A stretch of 64,000 nt of DNA from Candidatus Poribacteria bacterium (GTDB lineage: Bacteria > Poribacteria > WGA-4E > WGA-3G), in assembly GCA_958295815.1 (NCBI GenBank), contig OY282374.1, positions 3,748,682 to 3,812,681 of the forward strand, given 5' to 3'. Positions within the stretch are counted from its first letter, which is position 1. Every line of letters begins with the position of its first letter. The notes under the pieces were generated by a model. It saw nothing but the letters and a program-made list of their open reading frames with translations. It was not told where the DNA came from and made no database searches. The position numbers were made by a program, and so were the translations under genes. Positions 24,914 to 33,951 of this stretch are shown here, piece after piece.

Positions 24914-25999
24914 TCACGGTTTCCAGAGCGTCGCTTCAATGAATCGCTCTCCATCTGGTTCTTCATCAAAATAGTAGACGGTTACCACAGTTCCATCAGG
25001 ACGTTGGACTGTGCGGGGATAGCCGATATCGTGGTCACCCCCATTATCGCGTAGAACGATCTCTTCACTCCACGTCTCACCATCATCACTGCTCAACTTA
25101 CCACAAATCCGATGGGGCGCATCCCGATAGCCGTAAATAAGACACAACCTTCCATCGTGGAGACGGGTTAGGGTCGGTGGATTCCCGCCGCTGCCTGTAT
25201 TTTCCACAGGTTGATTCATATAATTCCAAGTTTGTCCCTTATCATCTGAGGCATAGAGGTCAATCCAGTTTCTCCGATCCTGCCAATCATTTATGGAACT
25301 GCCTCCGCCGCGGCAGCGAACCGCTACGAGAATCTTTGAATCGGATAACCGAACACTCGCAGGCATAATCGCAAACCCTTCGGGTTCGGGTCCAATCTGA
25401 GATAGCAACGAGAAGGACTCACTGCCATCGGTTGTCCGTGCGCAAAATATCAAGCCCTCCTCACCGTCCGCTTTCGATGCAGTGAGGAATACCAAGCATT
25501 CGTCTGGACTTGAGACGAGGTAATCCGTCCGTGCTGCGATACCAGTATAGCCGAACATCGGAAGTCGGAAAGGTCCGTCCCAACTTTGGCATCGGTCTGT
25601 AGAAGTATAAAACCACGAGTATGCTCCGGCTCTCAGTCCTGATCTGCTGCCCATCATCGCAAAATCTGGGTGCGTAAAATCGATGCGTTGCGGTGTTTCG
25701 TACGAGGCTTCCGCTTCCAGTCTATGGCGTTCTTCTACATGTTCATCTGCGGAAAGTGTACCTCTCGCTGGCAGGCGACACGGTGTTTCCGAGACGTTCC
25801 ATGTTTCACCGCCATCTAAGCTGCGTGCTTGCATGCCTACAAATGGTTTATCACGGTCTCGGAGATGAAAACCTGCATCCGATTTATGATACCCAACCGT
25901 AAAACCGACAACGATCTCGTTGTCCCATGCCCAAATACCGTAATTCGCTGGCCAGCCGCCATAACGACCTGGCTCGCGATAGATTGTAACTTGTCGCAT
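24914..25999 (-). CDS. Sialidase-like (BNR repeat) exo-glycosidase family protein
   Basis: About 361 residues, six-bladed sialidase/neuraminidase-fold propeller. It has Asp-box-like motifs: LDGGETWNVS, STDRCQSWDG, DDKGQTWNYM and SDDGETWSEE. The N-terminus RQVTIYREPGRYGGWPANYG contains an Arg suited to a catalytic triad, and the C-terminus has VQRPDGTVVTVYYFDEEPDGE with the Tyr often used as nucleophile. There is no signal peptide. Two ATGs are possible: 26011 is only one base from AAGGAG, while 25999 is 13 bases away and begins the conserved part. True sialidase activity is unproven; many poribacterial proteins of this type are annotated only as exo-alpha-sialidase. It fits the glycan-degradation neighbourhood. 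Confidence 0.75.
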   Translation of the reverse strand: MRQVTIYREPGRYGGWPANYGIWAWDNEIVVGFTVGYHKSDAGFHLRDRDKPFVGMQARSLDGGETWNVSETPCRLPARGTLSADEHVEERHRLEAEASYETPQRIDFTHPDFAMMGSRSGLRAGAYSWFYTSTDRCQSWDGPFRLPMFGYTGIAARTDYLVSSPDECLVFLTASKADGEEGLIFCARTTDGSESFSLLSQIGPEPEGFAIMPASVRLSDSKILVAVRCRGGGSSINDWQDRRNWIDLYASDDKGQTWNYMNQPVENTGSGGNPPTLTRLHDGRLCLIYGYRDAPHRICGKLSSDDGETWSEEIVLRDNGGDHDIGYPRTVQRPDGTVVTVYYFDEEPDGERFIEATLWKP

Positions 26000-26063
26000 T
26001 ATAATTTTCATTCTCCTTGATTTCTATAATAGATTTAATAATTCCTGATCGTCATAGGTGAAA

Positions 26064-27257
26064 TTAACTTAGCACACGTGCAGTCTCACGCGATACGATG
26101 AGTTCCTCGTTTGTGGAAACGATCAGAATTTTGGTGCGACTGCTGTCCGCCGAGAGGTCAGATTCTCCAGTAAGTTGCTCGTTTTTCACGGCATCCAAAT
26201 GAATACCACACCACTCCAACCCCTCACAGATCTTTGCACGCGTTATTGGGCTTTTCTCCCCAATACCACCGGCAAAAGCGATGACATCTACCCCACCGAG
26301 CGCGGCGATATACGCACCGATATACTTCTTCACTCCGTAAACATAGGTATCCAGCGCAAGTCGTGCCTTGTCGTCGCCCACTTCCATCGCTGCTTCAACA
26401 TCACGCATATCGCCACTTGTGCCGGAAATGCCCTTCACACCGGAATCCTCAATCAGCTGACGACGGATTTCATCGGTAGAAAACCCTTCTTTATCCATCA
26501 GATATAATACAGCAAAGGCGTCCAGTTCACCGCACCGAGTGGATTGAATCATCCCGTATTGCGTTGAGGTACCCATTGATGTATCAATGGATTCTCCGTC
26601 TTTGATAGCACAGAGAGACGAACTACCCCCAAGGTGGCAAGAAATAATGCGCAGACCTTCCGCTGATTCGCGTCCGAGCAGCTGCGGTACACGTTCCGAA
26701 ATATATCGATGTGAGGCACCGTGGTAACCATATCGACGGACATCGTGCTTCTCCACCCAGAAACGCGGGACACCGAATTCGGCGGCGTAGTCTGGGATGG
26801 TCTGATGGAACCATGTCTCGAAAACAGCAACAAGTGGGATTGTCGGATGCAATTCTTGAAAGGCTCGGATAGAGGCTATATAAGCAGGGTTGTGCATCGG
26901 TGCGAGCGGCGTTGACGCCTCAAGCGCGGCTATCACATCTTCAGTAATCCTTGCTGAACGCCAGTATCCTTTTGCGAGAATAGTTTTGAATCCAACCCCG
27001 TCAAGCTGCTCAAGATTTGCGAGACATCCGACTTCTGGATCGGTGATTAGAGCAATTGCGTGGGCTATTGCAGCGGTATGCGTGGGTGCGTCAATTTCGC
27101 CTTCAACAGTCGGTTTGCCCGGTACGGCATGTGTGAAAGCCGAAGGGGAATTGCCGATACGTTCAACACCGCCCTTGACGAGGGAGGCTTTCGTTTCCAT
27201 ATCAATAATTTGGTATTTGAACGAGGTACTTCCTACGTTCGCACAAAGTATGCGCAT
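26064..27257 (-). CDS. ackA: Acetate kinase
   Basis: A 397-residue ASKHA-fold kinase interconverting acetate + ATP and acetyl phosphate. It has the N-terminal phosphate motif NVGSTSFKYQ, VFETWFHQTIPDYA, YGYHGASHRYIS, HLGGSSSLCAIKDGESIDTS, QSTRCGELD and the C-terminal adenosine motif IAFAGGIGEKSP. The family usually has MGFTPLEG after DTSM; here it is MGTSTQYG, a divergent loop. No phosphotransacetylase gene is adjacent. The start region has a weak, distant AGGAAAA. Length is normal. Confidence 0.9.
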   Translation of the reverse strand: MRILCANVGSTSFKYQIIDMETKASLVKGGVERIGNSPSAFTHAVPGKPTVEGEIDAPTHTAAIAHAIALITDPEVGCLANLEQLDGVGFKTILAKGYWRSARITEDVIAALEASTPLAPMHNPAYIASIRAFQELHPTIPLVAVFETWFHQTIPDYAAEFGVPRFWVEKHDVRRYGYHGASHRYISERVPQLLGRESAEGLRIISCHLGGSSSLCAIKDGESIDTSMGTSTQYGMIQSTRCGELDAFAVLYLMDKEGFSTDEIRRQLIEDSGVKGISGTSGDMRDVEAAMEVGDDKARLALDTYVYGVKKYIGAYIAALGGVDVIAFAGGIGEKSPITRAKICEGLEWCGIHLDAVKNEQLTGESDLSADSSRTKILIVSTNEELIVSRETARVLS

Positions 27258-27303
27258 GTAATATATTTTTCCTATAGTGAATTGATGACACTCCTATAAA
27301 ATA

Positions 27304-27440
27304 TCGAGGTTACAAACCCCTCCCACAAGAGGTAGCACTCCCACAAGAAATACAACTTCTATAAAACATCGGGGTTACAAACCTCTCCCACAAAAGATAC
27401 AACTCCTATAAAATATTCGGGGTTACAAACCCCTCCCACA
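27304..27440. repeat. Three clustered REP-like repeats (GGGGTTAC-AAACCCC family)
   Basis: Copies at 27304-27327, 27369-27392 and 27417-27440 share the pattern tcggggttac-aaacccctcccaca, with shorter fragments (actcccacaagag) in between. They occupy most of the 244-bp gap between acetate kinase and the amidohydrolase. Related copies lie at 29167, 29208, 30424, 33802 and 51530. Confidence 0.7.
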
Positions 27441-27501
27441 AGAGAAGCATTCCCACAAGAGATAGCACTCCCACAAGAGACTGATGGATGAACCGAATCA
27501 A

Positions 27502-28395
27502 TTACAGGTCGGGGAAACGCAGGATTCGTTTTGCATTTCTCCCCATAATGTCTGCCAACTCCGCGTCAGATAGATCCGGTAGTAATTCTTCTATAACTGT
27601 GGTAAGTTTACCGTACCCGGGGTTTTCCAATATCCATGGAAAATCGGTTGCCCACATCAATCGTTTTGACCCAAAGCCACTCAGAAGACCTCGGTGCCAT
27701 CCTGCCAAATCTTTATACGGAAATTCTTCCGTACTGAAGGCGTACTGACCGGAAAGATGTACATTAACATTTTCAAAGCGGGCGAGACGGTAAGTGGTGT
27801 GCATAGTGAGGTTGTAGCCTGTCACCTGTATTTGAGGTCTCCCCAATTCGTCCCAGCTAAATTTGCCTTTTCCTGGGCACACGGCGAGATGGTTTAGCAC
27901 AATACGAACCTGTGGGAACTCTTGTACCAGGTATGGTAGGAGGTGTGCATTGATGGCGTTCGGATAGAGCCACAAGACATAATCGCGTTCGGCAGCATAC
28001 TTCCAGATCGGGTACGCTGCGAACTCGCGGACATCCATCTTCGCAAAAATATCACGCGGTCCCCCAAATGTAGAAAGCCGGAATCCGATAATCCCAGTGT
28101 CATCTGTTAGTTGCGCCATGTGTTCGGTAGGATTCGGATGCCCGTCTGGAATCAGTCCGATCCCTAAAAATCGGTTTGGATATTCTTTTAGGCAACGTAA
28201 CAAGTAACGGTGCTGTTCTATGCTCGTACCTGCCATCTGGACAAGGACTGCCTGATCGATCTGGTGTTTTTCCATTTCACCTAACAATTTTTCGACAGGT
28301 TCCTCCCGTTCTGCTGGCCAAACGTCTGAGATCTCTCGTGGAAACTCGGCGGAGGCTTTTGTGAATACGTGCAGATGCGCGTCAATCCTTGGCAT
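27502..28395 (-). CDS. Amidohydrolase-2 (TIM-barrel) family metal-dependent hydrolase
   Basis: A 297-residue hydrolase of the amidohydrolase_2 / 2-pyrone-4,6-dicarboxylate lactonase group. N-terminal metal motif RIDAHLHVF (H-x-H), mid-barrel VRIVLNHLAVCPG with a metal His, and C-terminal RLMWATDFPWI with the conserved Asp are present. SD AGGAGG stands ten bases before ATG. It lies 18 bp downstream of a PhyH gene, in a run of three minus-strand genes with a D-threonine-aldolase-like enzyme. Lactone or carboxylate hydrolysis is likely; the substrate is unknown. Confidence 0.85.
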   Translation of the reverse strand: MPRIDAHLHVFTKASAEFPREISDVWPAEREEPVEKLLGEMEKHQIDQAVLVQMAGTSIEQHRYLLRCLKEYPNRFLGIGLIPDGHPNPTEHMAQLTDDTGIIGFRLSTFGGPRDIFAKMDVREFAAYPIWKYAAERDYVLWLYPNAINAHLLPYLVQEFPQVRIVLNHLAVCPGKGKFSWDELGRPQIQVTGYNLTMHTTYRLARFENVNVHLSGQYAFSTEEFPYKDLAGWHRGLLSGFGSKRLMWATDFPWILENPGYGKLTTVIEELLPDLSDAELADIMGRNAKRILRFPDL

Positions 28396-28413
28396 GAAGT
28401 AGCCCTCCTTTGA

Positions 28414-29130
28414 TTAGCCGTCCAAACTAAACAATTTGCGACGTTCCGGGGTCTGACAGTATTCTGAGATGGAGGCATACTGTCCTGGTCCGATACGTCC
28501 CGGTGTTCGTTTTTCGTAGATCAGGATAATTGATTTACGCGGTATATCAGAATGATTGTCCATAGAAACATGCCATCCGCACGAATTGAACATGATCGCT
28601 GTGCCTGCTGTACCGGGGAAAGTTTTGTGTCCCGTCATACTCTCTTGCCGCATCGGACGCGCGTACGGACCGGAATCCGGTTTATGACTGCCGGGTACGA
28701 AGCCAAATTCTCCACCACCGGGTTCGACATCGTTGACGTAGATTTGGACTTTGATGTGGAGCGGATTGTCATATCCCACATCGGGATGCCATCCGGTATA
28801 ACTCACTGGCCACGGTGCCACCGTCCGAACCTGTGGACCTAATAGGATCAGGTCGTGGTTGGTGAATTCCATTAATGCGCCGTAGTAGCTTGGATAGTCA
28901 ATAATATCTATAAAAATCGGATCTTTTTCAAGTGGGTTTGGGATATCGTAAAACGTTGCAACGGCTTCACCGGCTTCAACTCTATCCAACCACTCTGCTT
29001 TGCATTCATCTGCCCAATAATCGAAGGTGGTTTGAAGCCTCTTGAGATCTTCTCCTTGAATTGCGTTTTCAAAGACGAGATAGCCTTCTTCTTCCCATTG
29101 ATTTTTTTCTTTTGGTGTCGGTAGAATCAT
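28414..29130 (-). CDS. Phytanoyl-CoA dioxygenase (PhyH) family protein, paralogue 2
   Basis: 238-residue Fe(II)/2-oxoglutarate oxygenase. ATG 29130 after AAGGTGA is chosen; the longer frame to 29232 runs through REP-like repeats and is not coding. The iron triad is clear: H115-P-D117 in TGWHPDVGYDNP and distal His187 in CGWHVSMDN, with Arg198 for 2-oxoglutarate. GGGEFGFVPGSHKPDS is the family's mid motif. It sits upstream of, and close to, the amidohydrolase gene, so they probably act on one substrate. The substrate is unknown. Confidence 0.9.
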   Translation of the reverse strand: MILPTPKEKNQWEEEGYLVFENAIQGEDLKRLQTTFDYWADECKAEWLDRVEAGEAVATFYDIPNPLEKDPIFIDIIDYPSYYGALMEFTNHDLILLGPQVRTVAPWPVSYTGWHPDVGYDNPLHIKVQIYVNDVEPGGGEFGFVPGSHKPDSGPYARPMRQESMTGHKTFPGTAGTAIMFNSCGWHVSMDNHSDIPRKSIILIYEKRTPGRIGPGQYASISEYCQTPERRKLFSLDG

Positions 29131-29166
29131 AATTTCACCTTTTTGGCTGCTATGAAGATTAAAGAA

Positions 29167-29231
29167 TCGGGGTTTCAAACCCCTCCTACAAAAGGTGGGG
29201 GTAAGAATCGGGGTTTCAAACCCCTCCCACA
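29167..29231. repeat. Two REP-like repeats in direct tandem
   Basis: Copies at 29167-29190 and 29208-29231, each tcggggtttc-aaaccccTCC followed by TACA or CACA. The palindromic core GGGGTTT-C-AAACCCC is perfect. The first copy has the CTAC tail (GTAG on the minus strand). Confidence 0.75.
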
Positions 29232-29244
29232 AAAGGAATGATGC

Positions 29245-30288
29245 TTAAGAAACTTTGCCTCTCCCTGCGATTTGCCAAATTGCCTCAATTTTATCGCCTC
29301 GGATACCTACGAGCTCGTTGTGAAGGTTACTCGTCATCCCTTGGTGAAGTGGAATAACGGAAAGCTGCTCACCAACCTTAAATCGGTGTGAACATTCACT
29401 GACATCAACGTGTCCATGTTCAACGGACATGCCGTAAATTTTTGCGTCTGGATGTTCGATGATATGCCCATAAGGTGTCGGTGGATAACTGGCAAACGTC
29501 TTTTGCCCACCGTCAATAACAATTCGTTCAGGGGTCGGTGTGCTGACGACTGTTACGATAACGCGAAGGACACACCGTTCAGGCGTCAGCATCTCTGAAT
29601 TGCCGACGCGAGTCATGCCTTCGTAGACATAAGAACCGCTGCGGGTTTCCGTACAACCGAGTTCTTTTGATGTTGCCTCTGAGCCTGTCCCTCCACCACT
29701 AATAATGTTCACAGGTATTCCGTCGCTCGCTAAGCGGTCAAGTGTTTCTGTGATAAAGGGTTTCGCTCGGACGTTGCTCGGATACGTCATTACGCCTTGG
29801 AAATCAATACCTTGCATTCCCATAATCTGCTGTGCAAGTGTTTGTGCTTCTTGCGGTGACTGTACGCCACAGCGACCACTTCCGGTATCGAGTTCCACGA
29901 TAACAGGCACAACACAACCGTCAGCGACTGCTTGCTGAGAGATACCTGTTGCGGTCTCTTCTGAATCAAGTGCGACGGTAATTTGTGCACGTTGGACGAG
30001 TGCGATTAACCGCTTAAGTTTGGGTTTGCCGACGATGTTATAAGGGATAAGGATGTTGTCAATCCCGGCATCCACCATCACCTCTGCTTCGCCTAACTTC
30101 TGACAGGTGATACCTTGGGAACCAGCGGCAACCTGCAATTTAGCGATTTCTGGCACCTTGTGCGTCTTAGAGTGAACGCGTAGTGGAACGCCGAGTTGAT
30201 GACAGTGTGCCGCCATACCCTCGATGTTCCGTTCAAGTACATCCAAATCTGCAACGAGTGTCGGTGTATCTAAGTCAGCAAAGTTCAT
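29245..30288 (-). CDS. D-threonine aldolase / D-serine dehydratase-like PLP enzyme
   Basis: 347-residue fold-type III (alanine racemase N-terminal barrel) enzyme. It opens with DLDTPTLVADLDVLERNI, and PLRVHSKTHK carries the PLP Lys41. VELDTGSGRCGV and IISGGGTGSEAT (phosphate loop) follow, and the C-terminal domain ends with SVEHGHVDVSE and GEQLSVIPLHQGMTSNLH, whose His residues bind the metal in DSD1-type enzymes. It would cleave or dehydrate a D-hydroxy-amino acid. SD GAGGAAAA precedes ATG. It leads the PhyH/amidohydrolase run. The exact substrate is not determinable. Confidence 0.87.
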   Translation of the reverse strand: MNFADLDTPTLVADLDVLERNIEGMAAHCHQLGVPLRVHSKTHKVPEIAKLQVAAGSQGITCQKLGEAEVMVDAGIDNILIPYNIVGKPKLKRLIALVQRAQITVALDSEETATGISQQAVADGCVVPVIVELDTGSGRCGVQSPQEAQTLAQQIMGMQGIDFQGVMTYPSNVRAKPFITETLDRLASDGIPVNIISGGGTGSEATSKELGCTETRSGSYVYEGMTRVGNSEMLTPERCVLRVIVTVVSTPTPERIVIDGGQKTFASYPPTPYGHIIEHPDAKIYGMSVEHGHVDVSECSHRFKVGEQLSVIPLHQGMTSNLHNELVGIRGDKIEAIWQIAGRGKVS

Positions 30289-30423
30289 AATTTTCCTCGT
30301 GACATGGGGTTACAAGCAGGACAATATAGCCAACAGATTTCTGTGCTTAATTTACCTGTTATGTGCTTTTCTGTCAAGTGATGAGGTATGATATAGGTGG
30401 CAGTCAGCGATCAGCAGTCAGTA

Positions 30424-30447
30424 TCGGGATTCGGAGATCCCTCCTAC
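30424..30447. repeat. REP-like repeat, GGGAT-CGGAG-ATCCC variant
   Basis: tcgggattcggagatccctcctac: imperfect stem gggat/atccc with CTAC tail. A near-identical copy lies at 33802-33825. Confidence 0.65.
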
Positions 30448-30475
30448 TGGAAACAAAACGATCTTAGGTTTACGC

Positions 30476-30503
30476 TTGAAGTTTTCTGGAAATCAAGTAT
30501 AAT
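30476..30503 (+). promoter_or_regulatory. Candidate sigma70 promoter of ubiX
   Basis: TTGAAG (30476-30481), a 16-bp spacer and a perfect TATAAT (30498-30503) lie 69 bp before the ubiX start. Confidence 0.6.
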
Positions 30504-30571
30504 AGGGACATTTGGTAAGTGCGTATACTGTTTGAGGTTAAGCACAATTTTCTCTAAGGAGAACTTAATAA

Positions 30572-31162
30572 TTGAAACGATTGATTGTAGGGATAACTGG
30601 TGCGAGTGCGGGTATATATGGCATCCGACTACTCGAAGTACTCACGAAGCATGAGGATGTCGAGGTACATCTAACGATTTCTTCATCGGGTGCGCGTGCT
30701 TTGTCAGAAGAACTCCAGATTGAGATAGATCTCGATAATTTCAAGTTGGAATCGCTTATTGGTGTATCTTCACCGAGAGTGGTTTATCATCATGAATCAG
30801 ACATCGGTGCATCGATTGCCAGCGGCTCTTTCCGTACTGAAGGGATGATAGTGGTGCCGTGTAGTATGGGGAGCATTGCCTCTATCGCTGCGGGCATATC
30901 GCGGAACCTTATCCAGCGCGCCGCTGACGTGTGTATCAAGGAAAATCGTAGACTTGTGCTCGTACCACGTGAAACCCCGCTTAGTTCTATCCACTTAGAA
31001 AATATGCTCAAGCTGTCGCGGATGGGGGTATGCGTACTGCCAGCGATGCCAGGGCTTTATCACTTCCCCAAAACAGTGGACGATATGTTTAACTTCGTCG
31101 TGACAAAAATCTTAGATCAGTTTGGGATAGATGCAAAGTTAATCCAACGATGGAAAGAATAA
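30572..31162 (+). CDS. ubiX: Flavin prenyltransferase UbiX/Pad
   Basis: 196 residues. UbiX attaches a dimethylallyl group to FMN, making the prenyl-FMN cofactor of UbiD-type decarboxylases. The N-terminal flavin motif GITGASAGIYG, the EGMIVVPCSMGSIASIAAGI block, RRLVLVPRETPLSSIHLENM and VLPAMPGLYHFPKTVDDM are all conserved. The start is TTG 30572, eight to nine bases after AAGGAG. It is a single gene with its own promoter; no ubiD partner is present in the window. Confidence 0.93.
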   Translation: MKRLIVGITGASAGIYGIRLLEVLTKHEDVEVHLTISSSGARALSEELQIEIDLDNFKLESLIGVSSPRVVYHHESDIGASIASGSFRTEGMIVVPCSMGSIASIAAGISRNLIQRAADVCIKENRRLVLVPRETPLSSIHLENMLKLSRMGVCVLPAMPGLYHFPKTVDDMFNFVVTKILDQFGIDAKLIQRWKE

Positions 31163-31199
31163 CCTGAGCTTGTAATCTAACGCGTAACACTGTCCATCC

Positions 31200-32498
31200 T
31201 TACAGGGACCCTTTTGATTGCATTCGATTGTAACGTACCTGCCACAACAACCAGAATACTGCTGGAAGTAGCGATAGACCTGACATTCCCCACAAAACAG
31301 CGCGGGCGTTAAATTGATCCAGTAGTATACCAACCATTATTGAACTGGCTCCACCCATGAGGGTAAAGAGAGCAAACTCTGTCCCAAAAATCCGCCCTCG
31401 TATTTCATTTGGTGCGTTTTGGAGCAGCAATTGTGTTGAAAAGACCCAGACAATCCCACCACCAACGCTTCGGACAAACCCACCAAACAACACAGTTTCA
31501 AGATTAAAGAGAGGCGCAATGATAGCGATTCCAACTGCAGCAATTACGTAACCGAGGCTAATACTTATCCTAAGGGGTTTATCCCGGTCACCGGTACGAC
31601 GTCGTGCGAGAATTGGTCCAACGCCGCTGCCAATGCCATTTACACAATACATCATCCCTAAACTGAGTGCGCCGCCGACCCCGATAGCGAAATAATTTCT
31701 GGCTATATCAACCAGCACGACTTGAACACCAGTGGACAGCAAAAGAGATATTGCTGCCTTATGCATCGCTATAAAAAGAATATCGGGATGCTGGAGCATA
31801 TAACGCAAAGCAGCGAACTTTGCTCGGGCGGGACCTCCGCGGGCAGCGGATGGTGGACCGGGCAGTTTGATTTGAAGTAGAAAAGCGGCTGAAACGAAAA
31901 AGGTGAATCCGTCAATGATGAAAGCAGTCTGGCTTCCCAAGAGACCTGTTATTATACCGCCAATGGCGGCACCGAGGGCAAGCATCACCGACCAAGTCGT
32001 TGTACCGAGGGTATTAGCAGTGCCGAGTTCTCTGGCGGAGGTAACATCGGGTAAAATCGCGCTCCGAGCAGGACTGAAGAAACCACTTACCGCGGACAGA
32101 AACGCCGAAAGCGTATAGAGTAGCCAGACGTGACTTGCGTCTTGGACAAAAAGAAACCCGAAGACAATGAAGGCGCGAACGACGTCAGTAATGATTAAAA
32201 GATGTTTTCGGTTGTAACGGTCTGCACATATCCCAGCAATCGGAGCAATAGCAAAGGGTGCTAACATCCGGATTGTAAACAGGAAACCTACCGCGAGCCC
32301 AGAGCCTGTCAACTCAGCGATTAATATCGCAGCAGCGATACTATTAAACCAGTCGCCAAGGAGACTGACGACCTGCCCGGCCCAGAGGTAACGGAAGTTG
32401 CGATTGCGGCGTAAGAGTTCAAAATATCCGACCGGCGCACCAATCTCCGGCTGGTGTTCCTCCGTAGACTTTATTGGAGAACGTTCCTGTTTAGACAA
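31200..32498 (-). CDS. MFS transporter (EntS/MFS_3-like exporter)
   Basis: 432 residues, about 12 membrane helices. The N-terminal RNRNFRYLWAGQVVSLLGDW motif is typical of the MFS_3/enterobactin-exporter-like group, and the loop 2-3 signature appears as GICADRYNRKHLL. The start is TTG 32498, directly abutting the stop (32499-32501) of the Gfo/Idh gene, so the two are translationally coupled. The coupling suggests the transporter moves a substrate or product of the oxidoreductase, which is inference. It converges on ubiX across a 37-bp gap. Confidence 0.87.
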   Translation of the reverse strand: MSKQERSPIKSTEEHQPEIGAPVGYFELLRRNRNFRYLWAGQVVSLLGDWFNSIAAAILIAELTGSGLAVGFLFTIRMLAPFAIAPIAGICADRYNRKHLLIITDVVRAFIVFGFLFVQDASHVWLLYTLSAFLSAVSGFFSPARSAILPDVTSARELGTANTLGTTTWSVMLALGAAIGGIITGLLGSQTAFIIDGFTFFVSAAFLLQIKLPGPPSAARGGPARAKFAALRYMLQHPDILFIAMHKAAISLLLSTGVQVVLVDIARNYFAIGVGGALSLGMMYCVNGIGSGVGPILARRRTGDRDKPLRISISLGYVIAAVGIAIIAPLFNLETVLFGGFVRSVGGGIVWVFSTQLLLQNAPNEIRGRIFGTEFALFTLMGGASSIMVGILLDQFNARAVLWGMSGLSLLPAVFWLLWQVRYNRMQSKGSL

Positions 32499-33686
32499 TT
32501 AGAGGTTCCACCGTTCATTGATCGGTTTCTGGTAAACTTCAATATTCCCTGCCACCACCTCTTCATAGTCAACAGCCTGCCCACAGGCATTGGATTCGTA
32601 AATCGCTTCACAGATTGATTTTGCGCGGAGCCCGACTTCCGCATTGAGTTCGGGTGGACGGTTGTTTTCTATCGCATCCACAAAGTCGTGGCATTCAAGA
32701 ACTACACCGTCGGTAAAATTATGGGGGAAGAGTCGTGCTTTCTCTTCGTCTGAGAGGCTTGCCATATATTCAGCGATAAGACTTTCCATGCTATGGCGTG
32801 TGCCATCCTTGAGAATAACTTCTGCACCATCAAAAGGTCCGTGGAAGATATCACCGTCATCAAGCAGACATCCCTCACTACCATGGTAGACGACGTGGTG
32901 GAAACCGTGACCGACTGCCGCCCATGTACACGTCCAAAGTCCTATTACGCCTCTTTTGAAGTTGATAGTTGCAATCCAAGTGTCTTCTTGCTCATTCTTG
33001 ACGATCTCTCCGGCTTTGGTAACCCTTAAGTCTTCAAACTGACAGACGCGTCCATAAACGGTATCCGGATCGCCGAAAAGGTAGCGTATGGTATCACAAT
33101 AGTGTGCACCAGAATCCATCACCATCCCACCACCACCAAGTGTTAGATCAAGTCGCCAATGCCAATCACTCTGAGGATCTGGTGCGCGATAACTGGCATG
33201 CTGTGCGGAGAACATCCGCAAATCACCGAGCATCTGTTTTTCGTTCATCAACCATTCTGCTGTGCGCCGACTCGGCATCCGACGGATATTTTCAGCGGTT
33301 GCAGCGATTTTGTTGTTAGCTTTCGCTGCTGCAATAATCGCGTGGCTTGCCTTGACGGTAACGCCCATCGGTTTCTCTACCATGACGTTGACGCCGCTGT
33401 TAAGGCACTTTATTGCATTGATATGATGATGTGCATGTGAAGTGCAGATGTCTACGCCGTCCAAATCCGCTTTGGCAAGCATCTCATCGGTGTCCTGAAA
33501 CACCACAGGTTTTTTACCTGTTACCTCTTTGACCCGCTCGGCAAATTGATCTGCCCGATCCTCGACTTCATCGCACATGGCGACGAGTTCAACTTTTCCA
33601 GGGACCGCCTGATGAATTGTGAGATAGGCGTTGAGATGGCCGTTTGCCATCCCGCCACAACCGATAATTGCAATCCGAACTGCCAT
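32499..33686 (-). CDS. Gfo/Idh/MocA family oxidoreductase
   Basis: 395 residues with a classic Rossmann start VRIAIIGCGGMANGHLNAY, the family motif VNVMVEKPMGV, and catalytic-helix DSGAHYCDTIRYLFGD, where D and H sit in the G-G-x-x-x-D-x-x-x-H layout of inositol/sugar dehydrogenases. The C-terminal sheet includes TWIATINFKRGVIGLWTC. SD AAGGGGAAAA precedes ATG. It is the first gene of a two-gene operon with the MFS transporter. The substrate is unknown. Confidence 0.9.
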   Translation of the reverse strand: MAVRIAIIGCGGMANGHLNAYLTIHQAVPGKVELVAMCDEVEDRADQFAERVKEVTGKKPVVFQDTDEMLAKADLDGVDICTSHAHHHINAIKCLNSGVNVMVEKPMGVTVKASHAIIAAAKANNKIAATAENIRRMPSRRTAEWLMNEKQMLGDLRMFSAQHASYRAPDPQSDWHWRLDLTLGGGGMVMDSGAHYCDTIRYLFGDPDTVYGRVCQFEDLRVTKAGEIVKNEQEDTWIATINFKRGVIGLWTCTWAAVGHGFHHVVYHGSEGCLLDDGDIFHGPFDGAEVILKDGTRHSMESLIAEYMASLSDEEKARLFPHNFTDGVVLECHDFVDAIENNRPPELNAEVGLRAKSICEAIYESNACGQAVDYEEVVAGNIEVYQKPINERWNL

Positions 33687-33801
33687 AGTTTTCCCCTTTT
33701 CGGCAAAAATACCAGTGTGATATGGGTTAAAGTATCACGTATGTTCTTTTTTGGCAAGGTGTATGTTTTTGGGTTGTGGGTTGTGGGTTATGAGTTAAGA
33801 G

Positions 33802-33825
33802 TCGGGATGCGGAGATCCCTCCTAC
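33802..33825. repeat. REP-like repeat, GGGAT-CGGAG-ATCCC variant
   Basis: tcgggatgcggagatccctcctac, differing by one base from the copy at 30424-30447. It is preceded by a short GGGTTGT/GGGTTAT-rich run (33774-33790). Confidence 0.65.
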
Positions 33826-33951
33826 AGAGGAGCGGAATGACTTTATTTGGTGGGAGTGGTTGAAGTGCTTCCAAGCGAGAGGGAACCATTGAAGTTTCCT
33901 CTCGCCTTGAATTGCACTTGTAGCGTCGATGGACCAAATTGGTTTTCAGGA

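Noticed and set aside
27304..27480. Direct repeats that could suggest a small CRISPR array
   Set aside because: Repeat units differ in length and sequence, spacings are irregular, the units are self-palindromic and also occur singly elsewhere, and no cas genes are present.
29131..29232. N-terminal extension of the PhyH paralogue 2 frame
   Set aside because: The extension encodes translated REP-like repeats, and a good SD with conserved N-terminus starts at 29130.
33774..33795. GGGTTGT-rich run as a telomere-like or phase-variable tract
   Set aside because: Only a few imperfect units, not within a coding sequence or a promoter that could be identified.
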